Source of the DNA: Adenophora triphylla var. japonica
Lineage: Eukaryota > Streptophyta > Magnoliopsida > Asterales > Campanulaceae
Direction: 5' to 3'
DNA: 64,000 bases
NCBI GenBank assembly: GCA_022495995.1
Contig: JAFEMH010002605.1
Coordinates: forward strand, 124,001-188,000
Positions 10,491-22,290 of this stretch are shown here, one piece after another (the first letter of the stretch is position 1; the number at the start of each line of letters is the position of its first letter). Position numbers and translations under genes: made by a program. The notes under the pieces are model-generated. The model saw nothing but the letters and a program-made list of their open reading frames with translations, did not search any database and had not been told where the DNA came from.

Positions 10491-12228
10491 GTGGTAATCA
10501 ATCCCCGCTTCCCGAGCAAACAAGCTAAGGTCAATGAGATTCACAATGAGGAGAGAAGAATCCCGATCGAATTCTTAAGGGCAAATTGTGATGTGTTCGC
10601 TGGAGGGTGGAAGATATGTTGGGAATCGGCCGAGGACGTGATCCTCCACAAAATCAATGATGACCCATCCTTCAAGAACATTCACCAAATCAAGATACTT
10701 CTCTCCGAAAAAGAAATTGCGATCAAGGAAGAGGGGGAAAAATTGTTAAAAGCGGGGATAATTAAGGAGATTTCCTACCCCAAATGGTCACAATGTGGTA
10801 ATGGTCAAAATCCAACGGCAAATGGAGGATGTGTGTTGATTTCACCGACCTCAACAAGGCATGTCCCAAGGATTGTTTCTCTCTTCCTCGCATTGACAGA
10901 TTGGTGGATTCTATAGCCGGCCACAGAGTATTAAGCTTCATTGATGCATACTCCGTCTACCATCAGATCCAAATGGCTCCTGAAGATGTCCGCTCTGTAG
11001 CTTTCATCGCCGGCGGAAGACTTATCGCTATTAAAATGATGCCCTTCGGCCGAAAAACGCAGGAGCCACCTATCAAAGAATGGTCAATCTGGTCTTCAAA
11101 AACCAACTAGGCAGAAATCTTAAGGCCTACATTGACGATATGGTTATAAAGACTAAGGAAAACTCCCACGAGCTCGACGTGGAGGAAACCTTCAAAAACT
11201 TGAGCCACAATAACATGAAGTTAAACCCCCTTAAGTGCGCTTTTGGGGTCAAGGCGGGCAAGTTCCTCGGATTCATGGTCAATCAAAGAGGGATAGAGGA
11301 TAATCTAGAGAAAATCCAAGCCCTATTGGACATGAAACCTCCTGCTTGTGTGAAGGATGTCCAAAAACTCAATGGTCGCATCACCGCACTTGGCCGCTTC
11401 ATCTCGCGGTCAGCAGAGAGATGCCTACCCTTCTTCAAAACTCTAAAAGGGGGGAAGAAGCCTGATGAATTTGCATGGAGCACTGAGTGCCGTCAAGCTA
11501 TTGAGGAAGTCAAAACATACCTCGGGCAGCCACCTCTACTCGCGGCCTCGCGCCCGGAAGAGCTTTTTCTCGTTTTAGCAAGCATCGATCCGGCAAGAGG
11601 CCGCCGTTCTTGTAAGGGAGGATAATAACTCCCAAAACCAGTTTATTATGTATCTAAGGCGTTGTCCGCCGTAGAAGGGCGTTATCTTAATATAGAGAAG
11701 TTAGCTTACGCCTTGCTTGTATCTGCTCGAAAAGTAAGAGCCTACTTTTCTGCACACCCTATAACTGTAATGACTGAGGCCCCGCTTAGAAAGGTTTTAC
11801 ACAAACCGAGTCCCTCGGGAGAATACTAGCTTGGTCTATCGAGCTCACCGAGTTCCGCATCACCTACTCCCGAGAAAGACAATCAAAGCGCAGGCCTTGG
11901 TAGATTTTTGTGGTGAATCATCATTCAAAATGGCGGACAAATGACTGGGAAAAGAAAGCTGGCGTAATCTCAAGAAGTCCCAAGCCGAGCAATGTAAATC
12001 ATACGGCCAAGGGAGCGTCCAGAGGAGGTATGGATTCTATACGTGGACGGCTCAGCGAGCAAGTTGATTAGTGGCGCGGGCATACTTCTGATCGCACCCT
12101 GCGGGGAGAAATTTAAGAGGGCCTTAAGATTCAAGTTCGAGGCATCTAACAATCAGGCTGAGTATGAAACAATTATAGGTGCATGGAATTGGCAAGAGAC
12201 TTGGGAGTTCGAATATAGAGATCAATAG
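10491..12228 (+). pseudogene. Reverse transcriptase and RNase H domains of gypsy pol (multiple frameshifts)
   Basis: RT pieces sit in three frames: LLKAGIIKEISYPKW (about 10750), CVDFTDLNKACPKDCFSLPR (from 10832) and AYIDDMVIKTKENSHELD (about 11128). The catalytic box is YIDD, where plant gypsy elements often have YVDD. The first RNase H follows (about 11500-11900, broken). A second RNase H-like domain reads VDGSASKLISGAGILL and ASNNQAEYETIIGAW (12040-12185). Having both is the dual RNase H layout of the Tat group. Breaks lie near 10800, 11060, 11600 and 12185, so the enzyme cannot be made intact. Confidence 0.85.
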
Positions 12229-12351
12229 TGACTCTCACCATAGTTAATCAAATTAGGGGGAGTATGATACTATCAACCCAAGACTAACTCGCATCGTGGC
12301 CTTGCAAAAACCCTCATAAAAAATTTCACCTACTATGAGCTGAACCAAGTC

Positions 12352-13734
12352 ATGAGAGAGGATAATGTGGAAGCAGACCTCCACTCCAGAATAACAGATC
12401 AAGAAATTGATGAGTTGGAGGCAGATTGCCAGATTGAATTCACAGAGAGGCCTGCTATAGATCGGATTCAGATAAAAAATATTGAGGATCAAGTAAGGGA
12501 CTGGGTAGATGAGATGAAGGATTACATCGAGAAGCAAACCCTCCCCGAGGACCCGGTAAAGGCTAGAGCCATCAGAACGGTGTCCGCGAAATACCTCGTC
12601 CTCGATGGGATACTTTTTCGACGGTCATTCACCAAGCCTTTGCTAAGATGTGTCAAAACTCACATGGTCACCAACTTACTCTATGAGGTCCATGAAGGAG
12701 TTTGTGGTGGACATCCAGGTGCTCGCACCCTCTCAGACAAGATCAAATTCCAAGGATTCTTTTGGCCCACAATGAGAAGGGATGCACAGGAGTATGTGAG
12801 AAAGTGTGATAAGTGCCAGAGATTTGCAGATATCCCTAGACTACCATCAACAGAGCAAACTTTGATCGTACCATCGTGGCCGTTTGATACGTGGGGGATT
12901 GATCTCATTGGACCATTCCCAACTGCTAGGGGAAACATTAAGTATGCTGTGGTGGCCGTGGATTACTTTACCAAGTGGACGGAAGCCAAGGGCTTAGCCA
13001 CTATCTCCGAGGAGAATACAATCAATTTTGTCCACGATCACATCTATTGTCGATTTGGGGTTCCCCGAGCAATTATTTCAGACAATGGCACCCAATTCTC
13101 TGCGAAATTCACTGCTGAATGTGTGAGAATGAAGGTGCAACACCGTAAGTCCGCAGTTGCCTATCCTCAGGGAAACGGCCAAGCTGAGGCCGCAAACAAG
13201 CTAGTCCTAACCGCCCTAAAGAAAAATTTGGAGGGACGAGGAGGACGATGGTTGGACGAGCTCCAGACCGCATTATGGGTTGTCCGCACAACTACAAGGA
13301 ATTCTACATGAGAAACTCCTTTCTCGCTCACGTATGGGTCAGAGGCAATGGCTCCAGTTGAGGTTGCCCTACCCTCGTACAGAGTCACGTACTTCGACGA
13401 GTCTCAAAACGAGGCAAACAGAAGGTGTGACCTGGACGATCTCGAAGGAAAGAGAATGCGGGCATATGAAAAAATGGTAAACTACAAGCAGAAAGCGAAG
13501 AAGCACCACGACAAGAGAGTAAATAGGAGGAGTTTTTCAGTTGGAAATTGGGTACTCAGAAGCGTAGAGGTCCAAGGGACCCAACCTGGTTTCAACAAGC
13601 TGTCCCCGAAATGGGAGGGTCCATATGAGGTCACCAAAATAGTCAAGGAGGGCACCTACATATTGCGACCAAAAGAGGGAGAAGAGCTTAAGCACGCTTG
13701 GAATAGCGACCACCTTAAAAGATACATCTTTTGA
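12352..13734 (+). pseudogene. Integrase of gypsy pol (two frames)
   Basis: The H-H-C-C zinc-binding part is visible (HEGVCGGHPGA, then CDKCQRF), followed by the catalytic core with WGIDLIGPF (first Asp), SDNGTQF (second Asp) and GNGQAEAANK (Glu). A stop at 13309-13311 ends this frame inside the core's tail. The C-terminal part resumes at about 13348 and contains the GPY/F-type motif PKWEGPYEV before stopping at 13734. All catalytic residues are present, but the two halves are out of register. Confidence 0.88.
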
Positions 13735-14381
13735 AATCTTTGTAATCTTTTGGAAGGAGTATAGACTATATGTATATATAAAGGAGAAGTTATCATCATA
13801 TTTTGATGCAAAAACCTGTTCCCACCGGCCTCAAAAGCTAAAGTGGATGCCCGCAAGCGGATGTCAGTAGGTTAAAGAGCAAACAAATGAGCTCCTACCT
13901 ACTGATGTGCAACGATCTCTCGGTCCGCAAGCCTATATGAGTACAAAGATCCATTACGATCCGTACTCCGATCGCGGGGAGGATACCCTGTCCTGCCCGC
14001 GTGACACCACCAAGAATAAGTGGATATAGATGCCGCCGAGGACAAAGGCCAAGGCCCTTGTCCCCGCTCGCCGCGCGAAGGTCCTCGTTAGGGCCGTTAC
14101 TCGTATGCCTGTATGTGACAAAGGCCTACATATAAGCCCGTTACCAGATCGCCAGAAGACCCTCACACAAAACTCCAAGGGGTTTTGAATAAAGGGTCAA
14201 AAAAGCGTGAACCACCAGTAGTGGATACAGATGCCAGTAGGTTAAAGGGCCACTATGCTAAATATGCTCCTACCTACTGTTGCGCGGACTAGTAATTAAG
14301 AGAATAGTTACGAAAAAATTCTTCTATTGATATTGAAAAATATTTACAAGGTCCTAATCTATTACAAAAAGAAACAAAATC
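13735..14381. other. Gypsy 3' spacer between pol and the antisense gene, with two hairpins
   Basis: There is no coding signal. Two related stretches each carry CAGTAGGTTAAAG and, 20-30 bp later, the inverted CTCCTACCTACTG (13865-13904 and 14235-14279). Each could fold into a stem. The spacer lies where the sense pol transcript and the reverse-strand gene converge. Confidence 0.6.
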
Positions 14382-17300
14382 CTATACTATGGGAGCCTGA
14401 TCCTTGGAGGCATCCTTGGCCGCATCTGCGTTCTCTTGGGCCGCACCGTCTGTGCCCGCTTCTGAAGCTGGAGTGGGAGAAGGAAGACGGGTCATCAGAA
14501 TCTCTGTTATAGGGTCAGAGGGCTCAGCGGAGACCGGGGTAGGAGCTGCCCGCTGAGGAAAGAGATCTCCTATGGCAGGCCCATCTGGAAGAACGCGAGC
14601 AAGGGAATCCCCGAGAGAGATAGGGTTCTCCCCGAATCGTAGTTCATCCAAGCCACGATTAAGCTGGGTAAGGGCTCACTTCGCCACAGAGGCAAGGAGG
14701 CCGCGACAGCCTCCAAGCCTCGACCTCATCATCGGACAAGGGAACGAACGCATGCCCGGGCAAGCATTCTTCATCTGTAGCAACAACAGAGCCAATAACG
14801 GCCAACTCTTGTACAGAGAACCTACCCGTGGCCGCGAAGTTCCGAATCTGTGTCCGGACCCCAGCCTCATACTGAGCCAGATTCTCAGCGAGGAGCCAGT
14901 TTTTGAACTCCTCGGAGTTCTTATATTCTTCAACCGCCTCCTTGCGGACATCATCCAGAGCGGACTTCCCCTCCGCCTCCAACCTTTTATAGGGGAGCAG
15001 CTGCTCGGACAGCTCATCTACCTTTTTCTCTAGGACCACCATATCAACCTTGGTGGCCTCCAGCTTGGTCGCGAGCTCCTTATTCCTAGGTTCCCACTCA
15101 GCCTTGTGCCCGCGGAGCTCATCCCGCTGACCCCTCACCCTTTCAAGGTCCTTCTCCACCACGGCGCAAGGCCTGGAGAAGTCCTTCAGATCAGACTCCT
15201 TCTGAGCAAAAGCCTTGTCATTGTCCTCCATGAGGGAGTTCAAGGTCCCAATCCTCGCTTGAACCTCCTCCAGCTCACGGAGTTTGGCCGCTAGAATGGT
15301 AGTCTTGTTCTCCACCTCGGCGGTCAGGGTATCACAGCTTTCCCGCAGCCGCAGTACTTTATTGCTCACCTACGAGGAGAGAGAGCAAGAGTTAAGAATA
15401 AAGACATATTGAGAGGGTGAAAGTGTGGAACCACAGAGGACAGGCGATTATCTACCTCGGTCAGAGCAAGGCCTATGTCCCCCACCATGGCAGAGGCATT
15501 CTCCTCGACAACTATATTCTTATAGAAGTCAGGGGAGTATAGACGGTTCACCAGCCCGATCCCAACTGAAGCGTTGGCTGAGTTCCGGGCATAAATGTCC
15601 ACCCCAGTTACGGTGGGCACATCAGATAGCTTCTTTCTGACGGCCAGCGTCTCCTCGCGGGTGGTCAGAGGGGCCACCGGATAAGCCATTGAGCAAATTG
15701 ACCCCCCAATGGGGGAAGAGGATGAGACCGCAACAGGAGCAGTCATGGTCCGGGGAGGAGCGTCCCCGATTTTCTGGAGCTTTCTGTGTCCTTGCCCCAA
15801 ATCTCCATTTCTGTCATTCCTCTTCCGAGAATCCACTTGGTGGCCGGAAGGAATGGTGCGGCCTGGAGAAGTAGCTCGGAGAGCATTGGCCGGAGGAGGA
15901 CCCTTGGGAGGTGGAGGCAGATTCCCTGTAGTAAGGATAGTTTTTGAGCTGGTCAGAGGCTCCCCTGTTTTCCTGCTAACCATAGGATAGTCTTATCCTT
16001 GGTTGGGGCTCCCCAAATTCGGCTTCCGCCTCTTCGCGGCATCCCTATTCGCCTTCATATTTTTGGCCTTCAACTGAGCGGCATTCATGGGGCCATCGTA
16101 AATTATATTCTTTTCCTCGGATCTACTCGAGAGGGAAAGAAAAATGGTTAGAATGCGCTCAAAAATTCAAAAGCAAAATAAATGGGCAACAATTGTATGA
16201 AAAAATCAGAGACCGATAAGTTCGGGCGGATCGCATTCTGCGCCCAGCATACAGGTCCTACAATCAGCCTCGAATTGGTAGTGCTCGTGCACCCTCCAAT
16301 CAGGGTCACGGGGCAAAGGCTCTATTTCTACTCTGGGGGCATATGGGGCGCCCTCCCTGTGAGGAGCCACCCCCGAGTAGATCAAGAGTGGCTCATCCTT
16401 AACTATGGAGCCCACATCATACACGGGCTCCTCCCCGCTGTCTAGATAGTTGGCCAGATATTTCTCTAAGGCGCAGCGCATGGCATCAGCAGAGGAGGGG
16501 TCTGGATAGCTACTAGCGGCCACCTTCATCTAGATCGGATTTGAGGGTTTGGAGAAGGGCCAGCCAAACCTAGACTCGATGACCAAGATATCCCTCTGGT
16601 TCCATTGGTCAAATTTGTTTGATGGAGGAGAGAAGGTCCGGGTAGAGTAATTCCTAGCCTTCAAACTCAGAATACTACGGCTGATCTGATTCTGATAATA
16701 AGCATAAAGCCCAGCCAGGGTAGGTTCATAACCATGGAATCTGCAAACCGCGATGAAGGAAACTATAGCCCTAATGGCATTGGGAGTCAGGTGCATGGGG
16801 AGGCAGCCGTTGAACTCCAAGAAAAAATTGAAGAAGGGGTCCAGGGGCAATCTCAGGCCATTCTCAAATTGGGCACCGTAAAAAATGCAGGCCCTATTGT
16901 CCTCGCGGACATCTGCTACTGTTTCTGGCCGCAGTTTGTCCTTGTCTTTCAAATGAACGTGCCCAAGGGTGCGGACACGGAAGGCGTTGCGGTCAACATT
17001 GTAGACCTCATAAATATCCTCCTCCCAATCAATAGTAGCCACCTCCTTGGCTTTCTTATTTCCGCGGCCACGGCCAGGACCAGGGTTCACCTCAGCTGCT
17101 GGCCTCTTGCCTTTATTCCGAGCATGGGCCACCACTATCTCCTCCTCCTCGGAGTCAGGGTCAGAAAAGGCATCGACTATGTTCGTCGTCTCATTAGCCC
17201 TCTTGGAGGTCCCCGCGGTCCTCCTATCCTCAACCTCGCGGTCATCCTCCTCGGTCTCCGAGCTCGACGAGCCAAAGAGACCGGTGGCATCACCGCGGGC

Positions 17301-17896
17301 AGAAGTCACTTCATCCTCATCCTCCCCGCCTCCAGTAGTCTCAAAGTTCAGAGGCTCCAGCTCCTCACTACTACTCAGTTCAATTGGGTTAGCACCAGGG
17401 GCCGCGGGCACCACATTGGGAAATACCGTCCTCGTGGCGTAACATCCAAGGGGTCATTCAGGTCCGTGCCCGGTGCCCGCGAAGCATTGGTTTGATCGGG
17501 ATCCATTAGCTCACACTTCTCCCATTCAGTTATTTGTTCGGGGACACGAATCGCTCTCCTCACTAGTTCAATGGCGTTCAAAGCCTGATCTCTCTCGCGG
17601 GGAAACCTGCACAAAACCCCCATTACAAAGTTTCTTAGCCTGCGGTGATCCCCCAACACCAGTACATCACGATTGTAAATATACTTCCTCTTGGCCTCCC
17701 ACAACCGGGGTGGGACGAACGGCCCCCAATCAGACTTCTCACAAAAATACAAGAAGCTATGCAAGGATAGCCTTAGCCACCCCAAACCTACCTTCCTGAA
17801 AATCCCCCCAGTCCGTTTACAGACAGCAAAGATATCGGGGGTGGCTCCATCTCCTAATTCTATGGGACGGCGGGGTCCAAATTCACGGGTGGTCAT
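14382..17896 (-). pseudogene. Antisense gene of the gypsy element (Transposase_28-like and coiled coil), decayed
   Basis: Reading the minus strand from ATG 17896: a block with YFCEKSDWGPFVPPRLWEAK, an acidic linker, then GAQFENGLRLPLDPFFNFF and VCRFHGYEPTLAGLYAYYQN (about 16900-16700). This last part resembles the plant 'putative gypsy type transposon' domain (Transposase_28). A long heptad-rich coiled coil follows (15369-14800). A clear 86-nt GT-AG intron (15455-15370) joins the two in frame (..LALTE + VSNKVLRL..) with a pyrimidine tract before its acceptor. A second intron may lie near 16205-16110. Lesions include a frameshift near 17400, an in-frame TAG at 16532-16530, an in-frame TAA just upstream of 15983, and a frameshift near 14690. 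Antisense genes at this place are known in Tat elements; their function is unknown. Confidence 0.75.
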
Positions 17897-18100
17897 CTTT
17901 CAAAACCCAGAAAAATAAAAACAGAAGGGGATGAAGAAGAGAAACACCCTAAAATTACTTACGAAGGAAAGCTTGGAAATGGGAGTCGGAAAACGGTAGC
18001 ACGAAGTTCGCAGCAAGAAATTTCTCTCTCTCTAAAGCTCTTTGATGGTTTGGAAACGGTAAAAAGGGTTTGAGGTTTAAGGGTTTGGTATTTATAAGGC
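17897..18100 (-). promoter_or_regulatory. Likely promoter and 5' UTR (with intron) of the antisense gene
   Basis: On the minus strand a TATA-like TTATAAATA lies at 18097-18089. A leader rich in CT and AAACCC words follows, then a donor-like GTAAGTAATTTT at 17962 and an acceptor TTTTGAAAG directly before ATG 17896. That gives a 66-nt intron, short for a plant. This would make the antisense gene an independent transcription unit. It is inferred from motifs only. Confidence 0.5.
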
Positions 18101-18492
18101 CTACCTATACGGGTTAACCCGTTAACCCGTATTAATTAGCCCACAAATCCAACCTCGGACCCTGAACCGTCTCCAACGTTTGAAAATTCGAAAATTAAAG
18201 AAATTTTGCATTTATTGCCCCCCTTAGATGATCGACACGTACCCCTGTACGTACCACTAACCCGTCTTTTCATCTGCCAAGGGGCCCACCTGTTAACCGG
18301 GAGGCACAGCATGCAAGGGGCCACGTGTCACTCACTGGTGCCTCCCGAACGTTCCCATAAGCCCATGGGGCCAAGCAACAACCAACAAAAACGCTAACAC
18401 TGGTGCTCGCCAAAGCGGCGATCCAATCCTACCGAGCTTCTAGTACCTCCTCGCTCAGACCATAAATAATCACACTCGGAGCTAGGGGCCAT

Positions 18493-19393
18493 TGATGAGC
18501 CCGGATCTACTGGACCGGGCCCGCGCTCGGTCTGGTCCAAGGAACCAGTGACGTGGCAGTTCCTAGACCGCTGGGGGGGAAGACCGCGGACAGATAGGCC
18601 CTTGAGGTCAAGATCGCGTCCCTCCCCGCATTAATCCTATCAAAGACCGGAAGGATCCTGACCGCTATATTCGTGCCCGCACGACCTGTGACCGTTGGGT
18701 CCGTGCCCGCAGATCGTATGTCCGCTGGATTGGTGTCCGCAGGAGTCATGACCGCGTCAACCGTGCTCGCGTCATATACCTTTGACTGCGGCCACAATGT
18801 TGACCGCGGGCACATGTCTGCTTCCCGGTTAATATCAAGCCTTACTGGGCAAGTTAGCTTACTGGCTCTGACAGGCCACTTGCCGGCTCCCCCATCACGC
18901 ATTCAATGCGGCTCAGTCAGGCGCCTACTATTCCATTTAATGCTCCAAGCCGGCTACACGGCTCATGTCCCTTTCCGCCATGTCCCCTGGACAGTCAATG
19001 TTCCCTCCCTGACAGGACCAATTAGATGCGGACACGTGTAGCTGGTCAAATACCAAAGTGCCCCCTAGGGCTGATCTCATTGCTTGCCTCAACAAGCACC
19101 ATTGCACTGCCTATAAATAGAAGGCCTTTACCCCCTTGGGCAAGGTATGTTCCAAATATATTGAGTAAGCCCTATTACTCTTAAACCCTAAACACACACA
19201 CACACTCCAAGGTATTCAAAGCCTTATTATCTCAGTATTCTTACTCACACTGAGGGCCCTGAGTTGGAGTAACATCCAACTTTGACCTTAACGGTGCTTA
19301 TTTGTGTTGTGATCTAGGTACAAACAAACCACCAAAATATCCTAGCCAGATATCCTTGAACCGCTCCTGACCCTGAACAGCTTGGCGTCATCA
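18493..19393 (+). repeat. 3' LTR of the Tat-like gypsy element
   Basis: It is 901 bp, the same length as the 5' LTR, from TGATGAGCCC to GGCGTCATCA. It is preceded by the purine-rich GGAGCTAGGGGCCAT, the probable polypurine tract. TATAAATA lies at 19112-19119. GAGAC follows at 19394. Confidence 0.95.
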
Positions 19394-19463
19394 GAGACCA
19401 ATGTATGATTCTATGAAAATTTGGAAATAAGACCGAACCAATACACGTAAAAATCAAAACATT

Positions 19464-19855
19464 GCCCGAGCCTAGCTTCCGAACCTAGCATCCGAGCCTA
19501 GAACCCAATCCTAGAACCAAAGCCTAGGATACGAACCTTGCACCCGAGCCTAGCACCCAAACCTAGCACCCGAGCGTAGAACCCGAGCATGGAACCCGAG
19601 ACTGACACCCGAGCCTAGCAACCGAACCTAACACCCGAACCTATTACCCAAGCCTAGCAACCTTACCTAGTACCCAACCGTAGCCCCTTGCCCCTAGCCT
19701 AGTACTTGAACCTAACACCCAAACCCAGAACACGAGTCTAGAACCCTATCCTAGCACCCCGAGTCTAGCACTCGAACCTGGCACCGAACCAATTACCTGA
19801 GCCTAACACTCAAACCTTGCACTCGAACCTAACACCCACACCCAGTACCCCATTT
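19464..19855. repeat. Degenerate minisatellite, unit about 13-14 bp
   Basis: About 28 tandem, variable copies of a unit close to CACCCGAGCCTAG run for nearly 400 bp. The phase drifts as copies gain or lose a base. There is no stable open frame, so it is treated as simple tandem repeat. It starts about 65 bp beyond the gypsy 3' LTR. Confidence 0.85.
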
Positions 19856-20010
19856 GAATAAATTTGTTGACTTATCTAATCTAATGTCAAAGTCGTGTTT
19901 TAATGTGGGACATGCAACGGTTGTCGCAGAGATTTGTTGCTTATTTATCTAAGATTTGACTAAATCAACTGGTTCTTGAAATGAGCAATTGAGATTGGTT
20001 TAAATAAATA

Positions 20011-20302
20011 CTCACTCTGTTGCACATGAGTGTATATTACTTTCTTTTTTGACCGTCCTACGTGAGCGTATACTTTTCAAAATGACAAAGTTTTTATTAT
20101 TTTATAATTATGTGACTCACTTATCATATTAACAACAACAATCCACTTACTATTCTTGTCACTCATTTACTCATGGGATTTACTTTTCATATTAACATCT
20201 CCTTTACTATCTCCATTTTTCTTTATTTTATTATTTTTTTTCTTGATTATTGAGCTCAAAATGTTGATACACGCTCGTGTAGTACGGGTGGGACGGAGAG
20301 AG
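20011..20302. mobile_element. Stowaway-type MITE (diverged ends)
   Basis: It begins CTCACTCTGTTGCACATGAG and ends GGTGGGACGGAGAGAG, with TA on both sides (20009-20010, 20303-20304). The ends are imperfect inverted copies. It is non-coding. Confidence 0.7.
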
Positions 20303-21728
20303 TATGTCATTGAGTCCCATATATATTTCAAATAATGTTTTTCACCAAATACCTAACCAAAAAACAGTTCTGAATCTCTTTTATGGGGTTTGCAATTTAT
20401 AACGACAAACAAAAATGTGGCAACAACTCAAGGTAACGATTGTTGAAGCATTTTCAAAACATGTTTCGATAGAGAAATTTGGTTTGTGGTTGTTGAATAA
20501 ACAGTTAACATGTAGTTATTTGTATGAATCGAATATTACAGTTAATGGGTGTAATTTGAAACATCTATAACTATATAAAGGCTGAAGTGCAAAGCACTTC
20601 AGCACACCCACTATTTTCCCTCCAAAACAAGCACTTAGACTTAATAATGACTAAATGCATTCCCATTTACTGAATATACCCCTTTTGGATACTCATAAAT
20701 TAGAAAATAACCTTGAATAATAGCTTACAAAATAAGCCGTCCTTCAGTATTCCAATCTTCTCGATCTCTGACCGTCTTTCCCTCTGCTCACCATTGCTGC
20801 TCTCTTTTCTCTCTTCTCTCTTCTCTCTTCTGCAAGCAGACAATGAATGAAGAGATTAACGTCCTCCGCTGCAACTCATCTCGAACAGTCAGCCGACACT
20901 ATACCCACCATTTGATTTTCCATTCTCATCTCATCCTCCCAAACCCCTCTTTGTGTTCTTCCCCTTTCCTGTCATTTAGCTGACGACCTATTTAATTTGT
21001 TTAATTGATGATGTTTATGTTGAAATGATTGTTTAGTGTTTGTGTTTACATCTACCTGGGATTTCCATTTTGATTGATGTTCTTTTCCATCTGGATTCAG
21101 ATTGTGGCAACCAAGTAAATCCAGGAAGGGATTCAGCTGGTTCCAGAAGCGATTGCATTGCTCCAGATAAGAATGTATGATTATTTTTATTTTGGTTATT
21201 TTTCCCCTGTTTTCCTTGATTAATTTATGATTTTTTAGTTGTCAAAATTAATAAATTAAAGATAATTGAAGGTTTGATTGTTGTTTAATTACATTAATTT
21301 GGTCAGCCAAATAATGATATCTGCATTTACCTAAATCATCTGATTATAAGAAGGGAATTGTTAAAAAACAAAGCACTTGAAATGTTATGTTAGGTAGATT
21401 AGGGAGCATAAGATTTTTATTATACGGTGCTTAATATCAACCAAGTCTATTATATTTATCTCCAATGTTAGGGGTTCTATATCCAAATTCAAACCATCAA
21501 TTTTTATGTTAACCGTTTCCATATTGTTTCTTAAGAAGGGATAAGAAACCATAATAACCCTCTAATCTTCATATGTTAGGACTTACTACCCTACCTGTCG
21601 ATACTCCAACCGGGGACCCATTGATGCCCTGCCTTACTTACCATCTCCCGGTCGACAAACCTATATACGCTCATAAGGCCATTCCCATCTCAAAGAATAG
21701 CCTGAAGCTGAATTAGTTGGACCCTACT

Positions 21729-22290
21729 GTATTGCATAGTTTAAATCTCTTTATATGTTCATTTTTTCAGGTTTCGTTGAGACGCAATAGTCTTGATATT
21801 AAGGAGGAATACTATTACACATCACTATATTGCGAACACAAATCTGTGAGGCACTTTTGTTGGTGGAATAAAGTGAGTAATTCTTGTAATTACCTTTTAA
21901 GTTCATAATATTTCTGATGTATACTATCTTACTGATTTTTCCCCCTGGCTCTTAATAGTATGGCTGCAATAAATCAAGAATGTTGCTAATCCCATCCAAT
22001 CTAATGGGAATGAGGGTACTGGTAAGTGAGCAATGATTGTGCTGAGACATAAGATATTGAAAAAGATTGTGCTAATTCGTACTAAACAGGGAAGAGCTGT
22101 AGATCTTGCTCTCCCTCCAAGAATTGTAAGTTGTGTCACATCACTGCATTGCTGACTAGATATTCTTCTGTATTGCATAGTTAAATCTCTTCTATATGTT
22201 CATTTTTTCAGGTTTTGCTGAGACGCGATAGTCTTGATATTAAGGAGGAAGACTATTACACATCACTATACAATGAAACCCAGGCACAAT
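21729..22290 (+). repeat. Duplicated exon-like block inside the Helitron
   Basis: Two copies, about 21729-21835 and 22171-22270, share TGTATTGCATAGTT, then TATATGTTCATTTTTTCAG, then a block coding for RR(N/D)SLDIKEE(Y/D)YYTSLY. The pyrimidine run ending in CAG before each looks like a splice acceptor, so this may be a captured exon with its 3' splice site, duplicated about 440 bp apart. The parent gene is not recognised. Confidence 0.6.

Larger units (their letters stand above)
6793..19393 (+). mobile_element. Complete Ty3/gypsy LTR retrotransposon, Tat-like, 12.6 kb
   Basis: Two 901-bp LTRs (6793-7693 and 18493-19393) start TGATGA and end TCATCA. They are flanked by the 5-bp duplication GAGAC (6788-6792 and 19394-19398), so both ends are intact. 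The order is LTR, gag, protease, reverse transcriptase, RNase H with a second RNase H-like domain, integrase, a long 3' spacer with a reverse-strand gene, and LTR. The integrase follows RT, which is gypsy order. The duplicated RNase H and the antisense gene between pol and the 3' LTR are features described for the Tat lineage. The LTRs differ by roughly ten substitutions and a few small indels by eye, so insertion is fairly recent, yet gag-pol carries several frameshifts and cannot make a full polyprotein. Confidence 0.95.

Noticed and set aside
14382..17896. A host gene on the minus strand within the gypsy element
   Set aside because: Its position between pol and the 3' LTR, inside one TSD-bounded unit, and its Transposase_28-like domain fit an element-borne gene better than capture.
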